This document shows, piece after piece, positions 31,601-43,600 of a stretch of 64,000 nt of DNA; positions within the stretch are counted from its first letter, which is position 1, and every line of letters begins with the position of its first letter. The translations under genes and the position numbers were made by a program. Under the pieces are notes generated by a model, which searched no databases, was not told where the DNA came from, and worked only from the letters and a program-made list of their open reading frames with translations. The stretch is from positions 5,353,297-5,417,296 of the forward strand of contig NC_133230.1 in assembly GCF_040436345.1 (NCBI RefSeq). Reading direction: 5' to 3'. Source of the stretch: Pagrus major (taxonomy: Eukaryota > Chordata > Actinopteri > Spariformes > Sparidae).

Positions 31601-34600
31601 GTACTCTGTAAAGTTACATGAATTAAGAACATGTATTATATGTGTTAGATTAGACAGATTAGACTCTTGTCTTCATTTTCAAAAAAATATGCAGGCACAG
31701 TTCACTACTGAAACCCTCAAAATACAGTATATTGTCTCCAGGTGGGTGTCTGTTGGAGGGTTTAAAATATTATTTAACACTATTTAAATGATACGGTTAA
31801 TTACAAGAATAATGTTTTTGGTTTTAATTTGTCCTCATTGACATACAAATTTGAGTACCTTGTTTTGTTTGGTACTAGCCATAAATAATTATGAACATTA
31901 ATTGTAGCATTTCTAAAAGCTCATTGTTTTCTGTGCACGCAAGCTGTCAACATCATTTTAACGGTCCTACTTGTAACCTTTTACTGTTTTGACGTAAAAG
32001 GGAGGGGGGAAAAATCCATTTTCACCCAAATAGCTTTTCTGGGCCAGTTCCACCAGCAGTGTACAGAGCAGTAATAATAGAAACACAAGCTCAGGACTAT
32101 TTTTAGTCTATCAGAAAAGCTTTTAGTTTGCCGGTGGTCTTGAAAGTATAAAGGGATTTTTCTGCAGGAGACGATAAGCTATCAAGTACCAGACTCATTC
32201 ACTATTGTGTGTTATATTGAGAGGAGTGGAGTAGTGGTCCAATAGAAAAACAGAGTGGTCGAAGCTGAAGTGGTCCATACAGGACAAAAATGGATACGCT
32301 TTAGAGCTTTTACATGATACTGTGTGTGCAGTGGGAATCCCTGGGTGGGTGTGTCTGCTTTGTTGTCACAATAGCATTGACACAGAGAGAGAGAGAGCAG
32401 GTGGTAGATGTCACCGGCCTCAGCATTAATTATTAAGATTTGCTGCACCATGGTGAGCTTTGTGTGGCAGGCTTTTAATCTGGTCTGTTTAATGAATGGG
32501 CCTGTGGGGGACTCCATTTGATTTCACAGCCAACATTTTAAAAAACAAAAACAAAAAAAATTGAAATGGATTTGTTTCATGATTGTCTTGGACACTGAGC
32601 TGTAATCACTTTCATAGAAGATTAGACAAATCTTATTGACAAACACAGGCCCACAAACACACAGGCACACACATAGGATAATGCAGCCAGGGCTGTGACA
32701 TCACCGCCCCCTTCGTGCTGATTGGTGGAGCCATGCTTCTAGCTGATCTCTCTCCAGCCTCAGACGGCACGATGATACAGCGAGCAGGCAGTGCAGCGGG
32801 GGGCTGTGCACATCCACACAGGCATGGCTCCTCTGGATGGGAAAAACACAGGAAGATGGAAGGACGGGATTGTAAATGACCCTTTCTGCTAGAGTTCTCT
32901 CCTCTGCCGCCTGTGTGCGTGTGTGTCTGTGCGTTTGTGTGTGTCAGTGTGTCTGTGTGTGAGAGTGTCAGGGAGGAGGGGACGTTTTCATCACAGCCTC
33001 CAGCAGCTTTTGCTTTCACCAGGGAAACCAGGCAGCCAGATCTGTTTTTTTGCTTCCTGCTGGAAAGAAAAAGGAAAAAAGGACAGCCGTGTGATTTTTT
33101 CTTTTTGTGCCATTTTGTTTGTCCACTGTGGATGTTATCTTCACACATACATATATGTGCGGTGGAACTCATGACAGGCGAAGGGAGCGAGCAGGAGAGT
33201 GGGTTGTAGAATGGCTCACTATAAGGATGTATCTGTCAGGAAGACTTCTTTAAATCTGGTGACAGGATTTTTTCAGTATCTCCGTGGTAAGTAGGGCAGC
33301 AGCAGCCTTCATCCCTCATCTGTGTGCACATACACAGCTAATCTGGGATATAAATGGAAATATAACATATGCTAATGGTTTGTGGGTGAATCCCTGCTAC
33401 ATGCACTAGTTACAGTGTAATGCTACACAAACAGCTGTAAGTGTACTGCATCTGCGTGTGTGTTTATGTGTGCTATGCTTCAGTGGGCATCCCCTGTGCA
33501 TCAGTGATGAAGCATTTGCCTGTGGGTCAACACAACGTCTTTGCTCCCTGTATAGTGTTCGCAGTGCTTCCTTCAACACGTGACCGCTGTCTATATCTCT
33601 AAGGGTGGATGTTTAAAAATGGCCACTCTGTGCAGTGTGCTGCACTAGCCTACCGGCATGCGTGACAGGGTGTAAGAAATCAGTCCTCGACGCAACGACA
33701 GCACCCACTAAGGCAAAGAAATCAGTTGTTTTGTTATCCGTGCTGCATAATGCATGAGGCAGCGTGGCTGAATATATTAATAGACCACAAAAGAGGCTGG
33801 GGGTGAGGTGACCTAAACAATCATGCATGTCATTACTGAACACAGAGGTGGCATGGGAGTTGTGCTGGCAGTGATTTTCTATCCACTCATTCTCTAATCT
33901 CCTCATATGACCTCTTTTTGAGAGCACTTCTCAGGAGTATCTATAATACTCGCACTAGCTTTGCACACATCTACGCAGGAGTCGTACTTTGTAACATGCT
34001 TGTTTCAGGGCTGCTGTAATGCTACTAGTGTCCCAGAGGCAGTGGAAAAAGAATGTAGTATGAGGTTGGATAAAGTAGGATTCTGGCTGTAGTGACGAAG
34101 TTATAGTAGGGGATTAAAGTTCAGGTTCACCCAGAAAGGAAAATTCAGTCATTATCTACTCACCCTCATGCAGATGGAAGGTCAGGTGAAGTTTCACAGT
34201 TAACAAAACATTTCTTGAGCTTCACAGTGAAACAGCGTTGCATGATTCTCCTTAACAACTGAAGTAGATTGTAGGCTTGGGTTATATCCAAAGTTTTAAA
34301 TCACGTCATTACTCCGCTCAAATATCGCAATTGACAATGTTATTATCTTTCAGCAAAGACGACAGGTAGTGTCATTCGAAATCCCTTGGCTCGCTATTTT
34401 CTCCCACGAAATATACCCAAACTGGTGAGCTGGCATTCCTCTTAGAAACAAAGTCCTCCATGTCTGCATGCATGCCGCTAAATCAGGCCAGTTGACCTGT
34501 AGTGACCTCTGCCAGCCCAGTCTTATTCCCACCTTGTCAAATATCGACATGCAAATATTGCGATATTCGATAATATCTAATATCGGCCCAAGCCTAGCAG

Positions 34601-37600
34601 ATGGGGACTTGTTTTAAAAACATAATAAAACAACCTTAAAACAAGATAAGACGCTTTTAGCTCAGCAGCTACAGTGAAGAATTTTATGCATTTTATGTTT
34701 CTGTGGTAGACATAAATCCAACCATATCCATGTCTAGAATCACTTAACAGCTGCTTCTTTGAAAGAGCAAATCTTTAATGTTCTCCCCATTTGGTCGTGT
34801 GTCCTCTATGAATATCACAAGCTCCTCAAGTCTCAAGTATGGTTAAACTGTCAGAAGAGCATGTGGTGTCTATCATGTATTGACATGTGACATGTGTTTG
34901 TGCCTTTAAAATTTCAGATGAGCAAGAGGCGGTGCAGAAGAGAACCTTCACAAAATGGATAAATTCTCATTTAGCAAAGGTAAGTGTGAGTTTCCATCCA
35001 TGCTCTCTGCTGCTTACATGGCTCCCGTAAATGACTTGACAGTGGGGATATTGTTGGATTATATAAGCTCATCACGCTCATGTGAAACATATCGTCGTGG
35101 CAATTAAATCTGTTGGAAGTTGGCTGTTAAGCTACGCCGACCTTTATTGTCAGAGACTCGTGATGTTTTACTGCTCGTCATGATTGTTCAGCTTCTCCTC
35201 GGTCAGTGGTGTTTCAGGCTACTGACCCGTCATGCCTGTGGAGGGAACTTGCTGCACCAATGATGGCTCCTAATAGGAGAAGATAATTGAATTGAATTCA
35301 TGCGGTTCACTGTAAAAAATGACGTCATTTACCTCGCATTTGAAAACAAGTCATGTTTAACAGGACAGAGTTTGTTTATATTGACAGTCTGCTGGACCTA
35401 ATAGTGGGGAAGGAACATGCTCACTGTACAGTACACATATGAGTCTTCTGTTTTACTGAGAGGCAAACTATTGAAAAGGTCATGCTGCTTGTTGCTTTGC
35501 AGGAAAGATGAGAGACATGACCGAGCTCAGAGGCATCTTTGCAGTCCAGAGCATTTTAAAGATGCTTACTATTTGGATGAGCTTTTGTACCACTAGTGAA
35601 GTGTGCTATGTGGATTTATCGTGTATGAGGTGTTTGTGTGTGTGTGTGTAGGTGTGTGCGTGGGTGTTTTGTTCTTTATGCGAGTGTGTGTATTTGTGGA
35701 CGGGATTGGCAGGGACAGTGACGAGGTGTGCAGATGGAGAGCAAGGGGGTGAGGACAGTTCCCTGCAGGCAGTCGTCTGCTTCTGAGGCTCTTGCATGTA
35801 AATAACAAGGAGTGCACAATAAATAACACATGCTGTATTACATCACGCTGTGACCCTTAAATAACACAATGTATTAGATTATGCACGCTGCATTAAAGTC
35901 AACCCTGAGACTATGAAATATAAGAAATTTAGCATTTCCTGAAGAAGTGTTGTGAATTCAGAATAAGTCTGAAAGGTCTGTGGTTACATGGACGATATTT
36001 CTTCAATGTGATTAAAATCATTCAGATTTGAGATCCCAACTTTAAGAATCGACTATTTACATGAGGGTTAGAACTTTTTGGACATACTCGAAGTATTTCC
36101 GCCTGCCGTAAAGCTTCAAATCTGCTGGAATATAACAAGAAGAATAAGAAGTTTCCAGCCTTATTAAGAAAATGTAACTAATTTATTCACGATGCCTGTT
36201 AATACAGTTTTTAAGATAGACCCAAGTTTTCTCCCCGGGGACAATATTTACGTTTCTGGTTCACTCGACTCCAGCTTTGTTAATCTTTTCCAACACTTGA
36301 ACAAATCCTTGTTTTGAGCCTTTCAACCATCGAGGCATGAAACAATCCTAAATCTTTTAAGTCAATGTTGCATAGTTTATATGTCTTGGTGGATTAGATG
36401 CTTTACAGCAGGTGGAACCACTTTGCACAGGTCAAAAAAGTTATCTTCTGATTAAATACTTTGTTAATGCACAGCTGGTCAGATCATTTTATTTAGTCTC
36501 CATGTAAACAGTTAAGTTGGAATCTCTGATCAGAATAGTTTTAATCAGGTTGAAGAAGTATTGTCCTACTGATGACACAGCATATTCAGATGCTAGAGGG
36601 TTTAAGTCTGGACAGAGACATTTAGTTTGGAGGGGTCTTTTGTTGAGCCTGATATGCCCACATTCGATCAAATCTTGGCTTCTAAAACTTTAGAAGAATC
36701 TCAGTTATGTGGTGGGCCAACGCAGAGACACTCTGTTGTTCCATTCTTCATTATTCATGCACTGCACCCAAGCTCACTCAGTGTGCATACCAATAGGACT
36801 AATGTAGCATAAGCCATCATGAAAGAGCTCTCAAACTGTGATATTTACACTGTGGGCCGCTGCTGTCTGAGTGCGCTTCAGAGGAGTTTACGGTGACTTT
36901 ATTTGTCAGTGCACAAACAGCGTCTTTCAGTAATTTGCAACAGTTTGGTGTGTGTGTGAATAAATGATGAGTATTAGCCTGAATGGGATCTCCTTTTTGT
37001 GGGTGAAAGTGTGATTATCTAAGTTTGAACTTCCTCCAGTTGTCACACTTTCCCTTCAGCCTTTCCTGTCGGTTTCCTCTGATATCGTATCACTAAGCAG
37101 TTTTCCAGTGATTTTCTCAGTTTTCCACTGTGAGGTCTCATGTGACTCTGTCGGTCAGCACATTTTCCAGGGTGTGAATGATTTCCAAATTACAGAAGCT
37201 ATTTTTGCTTGATTGTACATATTAGCAGTTTAATTGGAAAATTGGAGATTTATTTTTTGTTTTAATCTGGACAATAGTATTCATTCTGATAGTGGAGTAG
37301 TATATTGAACTGGAATCTCTCAACACATAACTGTGTGTGCAGTCATACAATACTAATTGACCTTTAGCTTCAATGGTAATTGAACAGCGTGTTTTTTCTC
37401 TTTAGTACTTTTGTGACAGGAAGAAGCGAGGTGTCCATGTACAGAATAACAGGACAGACGCTCGCCTCTTCACACTGCTTTGCCCCAAATAGGCAGCCAA
37501 CTGCATCCTGTCATGGAATATGTTGAGTTGTGAAATGACCTGTATATGGTGCCAAATAAAGAATTCCCATGCTGAGCTTTCCTTTTAATTAAAGCATCAC

Positions 37601-40600
37601 TCGGCCGAATAGATACACATCTGTTTCGTTTACTTGTACGGTGATGCTTCTGTACACAGAAGGTTACAACACTGTCATTCATCTCGGTGATCGTGCAGCT
37701 CTGTAAATGTGTGGCTATGATATCAGGAGACAGAACCCCATTAGGGTTAAATGAGTAGCATCGCCTCAGGACTGGGCACCAAGCCACTGCTGAGGAAAAG
37801 GCACCATCTTTTCAGCTGCAGGGAGGCTCTGTGGTTGTTGCTAACAAGCCTGTTTCTCACAAGCAGCATTTGGTTTCTCTTCATCCCTGCTAATGGCTTA
37901 GAATACCAATATCCTTTCACAGTATGCAAATTAACAATGTGACATTAATGGCTCTATAAATGTGTGAGTTCACAACACTGAGTCATTTCTAATTTCAACA
38001 AGTTATAGTTATGTTTCCGTGTTGTTAAATCTGTGCTTTCTCTCCTTCAGTATAAACCACCACTCGAGGTTAACGACCTTTTTGAGGACATCAAAGATGG
38101 GGTGAAGCTCTTGGCTCTGTTGGAGGTGCTGTCTGGACAAAGACTGGTAAGTAGTACTCGTGGATCGTTATTGCACATGAATTGCATAACATTGCACATT
38201 CACACATGTTGGGCTCAAATCTTACCTTTGATCAAGTGTGCATTTTCTAAAGGGGAAGAGTCACCTTGTATAATATCAACTAGAAATAATGAGTATGTAA
38301 ATCAAGGCATGCCTTTACACCGTGCACTTTTATGTGTGGATTCCCTTCATTATGTAACATCTTGTGGTTTAAGTTATTTCATTAAGTTAAAAATCTGCAA
38401 TCTGAGTCACGTTTCTTCTTCTGAGCTGTGCTGTTAATCAATGAAATACTTTGCAAAGCCATTTCTTATCAGTTAAGCAGTAAAGAGTTTGCCTGATAGT
38501 TGTCTGCTTAGTTTAGTTTAAGGAGATCAGCAGACATGACGATGAATGCAGCCAGTTGATGTCACATAATTATTCAGTTGTAAAGCTTCAACATGGAACT
38601 TTCTTTTTTGGACTACTGTGGTGGCCCCTGTGGAAAAAGATGATGACGGTGTAGTGTTGTCAAAGATATCGAATATCGATTCTGATAATCGAACATGAAT
38701 TCTGAATATCTGACAGTTTCCAGACTGCAGAGCAGCTTCTTTCCTTGTTGCTTATGTAGGTCAAACATCAGTTTTTTTGATAATGAGTTAAAAGTTTGTT
38801 TACCTTGATACCTTTTAATGTTGATGTGTAAATTGACAAAATATATGTCTATGAAAGTCAAAATCTTATTGGTCTATATATATCTTTTATATCCTTCTCC
38901 ATATATCTTGAAAATCAAAACTACTCACTCAACTTTGACAACACAATTGAATCAGGATGCACACAAACCTAAATGAAGACCGTATTTATCTGTTCTGTCT
39001 TAAGAAATCCCAAGTTAAGATAAAATTGTTGTTGCTCACATTAAGTGTTGGATGACTGCACAGAAATTGCAGCGCCCTAATTTAGATCTGATCCTCCCCA
39101 CTGTGTGATGCTGTTGGCTCACACACAAGCACTTGAACTGGCCCAGACTGCGATAGGGATTTAGTAAACAGACCTGTCTTGAAACAAACTGCCATGTCAT
39201 CTGTAAAGCTGCTACTTGGCAGATGAGTCGGTTGCACGTCACGATGAGCACCGCCTGCACTGCTTACTGCTTTCAGGAGTGCTTCCCTGATGGTTTATAT
39301 GAGCCAAAAGAATTTACGTACACACATCTCATTGAAGTCAGTTCTGTCTCATGTTTACGAGCACAGGATTATACGTATTTCTTAAAGCAGCTTTGGCACT
39401 CGCTAATTAATCTATGTAAGAAAAGTCCAGCTAATACTTACTCTGCAACTATTGTAATGATTTTGAGTGGTTATTACAGTAGATAAAATTACAATCTGCA
39501 GTTAATTTCTCAGCATGTTTCAAATGTATTATTAATGGTTTAATGAAAGTATCCTCAGCTTTGTCTGATTTTCAGTTTCTGCCCTCTCTGTCTTCAGCCA
39601 CGTGAGCAAGGCCGCCAGCTGAAGAGGATCCACTGGGTCTCCAACATTGGTACTGCGCTCAAATTCCTTGAAGGCAGAAAGGTAAGCATTCAGTCATAAC
39701 AGCAGTTTCACCTTTGACATGTCTATGCATTTCCATGCTTAATACCATACTAGGAAACAAAAGTGGCATGTTTTAAAGGGGAAGTTCTCCCAAAAATGAA
39801 AATTCAGTCCTTATCTGCTCACCCTTATGCCGATGGAAAGTTGGATGAAGTTACGTAGTGTCTTCACAGCAGAAAAGTGTTGCAGCATTCTCTTAAAAAA
39901 CTGAAGTAGATGGGGACTTGTTTTAAAACGCAAAAAAATAACAGAATCAACTAAGAAAATGGCTCCACACAGCTTGTCTGGAATTATCCAAGCTCCTAGA
40001 TCCCAACTTGATTTAAAACTGAAATCTTCACTGTGGCCGCTGAGCTGAAAGAGTTAGCTCGACCTCGCCTCGAGGGTGTAAATAACGTCTTTTCAAATCA
40101 ATTTGGGATCTCGGGGCCTCCGAAGACTTGGATTATGCAGCAAGAGCTTCAGTTGTTTAAGAAAATGCTGCAACTCTGTTTTGCTGTGAAGCTCCAGAAA
40201 TGTTGTCGGGACTACAAAACCTCACCTGACTTTCCATCGGCATGAGGGTGAGTAAGTAACGACTGAACTTAATTTTCGGGTGATGTCATCCTTTAGGAAG
40301 TCAAGGCTATGATTAAGAACTCGATAATAAAAAGCTGTTGATTTTATATGTGTCAGTGCACATCAGGTGTCCCTGGCTGTACAACATGCACTATTTTCAG
40401 ATGAGCAGCATATAAAAACTGGACTTCTTGATTACATAACCCATCTCTAAATCCTTGGCTTCATGAAGCCTGCGTCCCACTTTCATCTGGGTTCCCTGAG
40501 GACTGAGACTTACATTGTTGTGATCTCTCTCCCATCATGTTTGCCCTCAGTCTGTGTATCGAGGATCTCCGGTCAGTCGCCATTAAACGCCCTGTGTGAT

Positions 40601-43600
40601 CCTATACTGTATGCATTCTTTTCATTTGATGCACGATAAGCAATGCTTGGATACAGCCATTCTGTTTCTATAAATGTAGTCATTACGCTTTTCTACTGAC
40701 ATGCATTTTGATGCATTTTGACTCAAACACTAGTTAATGATGAGTCTGGCTCCCTAGTTATGATGTGCTCAAATGTAGAGATGTAAACATGGCAGAATGT
40801 GGCAGTTCTCTAATGCAAGTTCTGCAGTGCTGTGATATCTCTGCTTTTCCTTTAAAGCCTAGTTGAACACAATTATCTTCTCTTTTCTTTTATTCCTTCT
40901 GGTTCACTGTGGCTGTCTCTGCCTGGTTTGGCTATATTACAGTTCCTACCTTCATCAAAGCCCTGACTTTGATGACTAAGCAAATAAAAGCTTGCCTTCT
41001 TTTGGAGAGAATTAACTTGAGGGGTTCTGTGGGTGTAAATGCAAAACAAGTCTCACCTCCAGACTGTCTGCATGTGACATATTTCTCTGAATAATCCTCT
41101 GCTGTGCTTTGTTTCAGATCAAACTCGTTAACATTCATGCCACTGACATCGCAGATGGACGACCATCAATTGTCCTTGGGTTGATATGGACCGTTATCCT
41201 CTACTTCCAGGTAATACTTCATCTGATCCCTGAGAGTTTAATAACTGTATTTACTCAATGCTCTTATGAATAAATCCATTCTCAAACTGGACCAAATGTT
41301 TTTTTGCTCAGCATTTTGAAACGCTGTTGATCTCCGTTTTGTCTAAACTTTAAATAGTGTAATGTAACCATAGAACAGACATTACTGGATACATTATGTG
41401 AGAAACTGCAGATGCAAAGACATACTGCCATTTGCTTTTCATGTTTTCATGTATGGTCACAATCAGTGATGGATTGCATTACTTATAATAATAACTTAAT
41501 AACTCAGCCATTAAAAAGATGCAATTTAACTGCAGTGAAAAAGGTTGAATTATTTGATGTACATGAAAATAAACAGAAACAGAGGGACCTGACAGGTAGC
41601 AGCTGCGTAGCGATTTGGCTGCTAATGCACAGTTTTAGCAGCTGCTTCAGTGAAAACAAGACAACATGGACTCATATAGCCGACAGTACATCATGTTTCA
41701 ACATGCGACTGATGGACCACAGCCTGCCCTCTCTGCTCTGGCATCTTGCTAGCTGAGTCTGAAGGTGGCTGCGTACTACCTGCCAAGAAACAGGAACAGG
41801 AACAGAAACAGGAACAGAAACAGGAACAGGGAAATATGGCAAAATTCTTACAGTAATGGATAAGCAATTTGAAAACGTAACTAAATAATGGATTACTTTA
41901 TCCCCAATGTTGGACACAATGCAACCTCTCCTTCTCTTCTCGTTCTTGTTCTTCATGTAGATTGAGGAGTTAACAAGCAACCTGCCAGCCCTCCAGGCCC
42001 TGTCCAACAGCAACTCTTCAGTGGAGAGTCTAGCCAGCTCTGAAACAGGAAGCCCCCCCATGAAGAGAAAGGTGGTCAACAAATTTCAGGGCAATGCCAA
42101 GAAGGCCCTGCTCAGATGGGTGCAGTGCACAGCTGCCAAGTAAGTCACTTTCAAATGTGTTACAATATGTTTATAGATACATTTTCTATGTACTGTCTAA
42201 GATGCAGTATATAGTAACATTTGTGTTTTTCAGGTATCATGGAATTGAGGTGAAGGACTTTGGTCCCAGCTGGCGCGATGGTGTCGCCTTCCAGTCGGTG
42301 GTGCACGCCATCAGGCCAGACCTGGTGGACATGGAGGTGGTGCGGAGGAGGGGCAACAGGGAGAATTTGGAGGAAGCCTTTTCACTTGCAGAAAATGAGC
42401 TGGGTATTCCCCGTCTGCTGGACCCAGAAGGTGCCCATGACCTTTTCCTGCTGCTATCCTTAAATATTTCAGTGTAGTAGACGATTCAGACAAGCTAGCA
42501 TTGATTGTGTGACATGGTTAAGTATTTGGAAGTTTTTGCCAGTGTTTCAGACATGAATCAGCAAATATACAGTGTTACAGTGTTTGATGAGATTTTAAAA
42601 TATCTGGATACATCGTCTATTGTGCATATCGCCCAGTCATTGTAGACGTTTTTTTGGACAAATTTGTGCTGAAAAGATCATTGAAATCCAGCAGAGGATT
42701 AAAATTCTGTGTCGTGGCTCTGTAGAAGTGAAGCAGTCTGCAGTAGCTCTGCAGTCCTGTCTTCACTGGCAGAGTCGTGATGCTTTATTGCGAGAAGAGC
42801 TGCACTCAAACGTCTCTGCTTTTACAGGAGCTTGACCCTGATTTCTCGAAACATCAGGCCGAGGTTGGAGATGAAAGTAGACATGTATAATTAGCTGTCA
42901 AGCCTGAGGAGATTTATCCCCTTGAGGTCGCAAAATACTTTTTCTTTTTTCTTTTTTTTAATGTCATATTGACTTCATCCCCATCCCCCTTCAGCCCTTT
43001 ATTTCTACAGGAATGAGATCATATTTTAAGTTTAGCACGGAGGTGATTTTTAGAGTTCTGAGTCACTTTTGCTGCCTATGTTTAGATGTTTAGTTTCATT
43101 CGAAGTTTGTCAGATAATGTTTGTTTTGCTCTGTAGATGTGGATGTTGACAAGCCAGACGAGAAATCCATCATGACATATGTGGCTCAGTTTCTCAAGCA
43201 CTACCCAAACCCCCACCACTCTGAGACTGATGGACAGCAGGATGAGGTACTTTTGTTTGGAAAATTTATGATTTTATATATGAAGTATATAATATATATA
43301 TGTTTTTGTTGTTTGTTTTTGTTTCTTTTAAGGTGTATATATTGTTACTATCCACACAAATCACCTAGTGTATCATGATGTATAGAGAATGACTCCATAC
43401 AGAGATCAAAACAACAGTATATGCTTGAAAAAACATGCTTTAAAGGTGCAATTTGTAAGATATGGCCAGATTTAAGTCTAAAACAATAAACGGGAAAAAT
43501 GAACTATAGTAGCAACAGAATGTGAAGAAACAACAGTATTGATGTTACAGTATGTCAAAGGTGTCTATGTACTGTGATGCAGAGATGTCTACTGAAGTCA

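Larger units (their letters stand above)
25615..34917 (+). other. SYNE1 intron 1 (9.3 kb, contains alternative first exon)
   Basis: Largest intron in the window. It holds several dispersed DNA elements (27151-27845, 28750-28842, 29040-29445, 31086-31595, 34113-34690) and the alternative promoter and exon. The ORFs between 25.6 and 32.6 kb show no family resemblance. GA repeats occur at about 25420-25440 and 32383-32398. Confidence 0.7.

Noticed and set aside
32633..33172. Minus-strand ORF of 179 codons in SYNE1 intron 1
   Set aside because: Composed largely of CA/GT-repeat-driven His-Thr codons; antisense to the putative alternative promoter; no family features.
40033..40245. Seventy-codon plus ORF in SYNE1 intron 4
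   Set aside because: Lies wholly within the palindromic DNA element; the same sequence recurs in the copy at 34 kb without the ORF.
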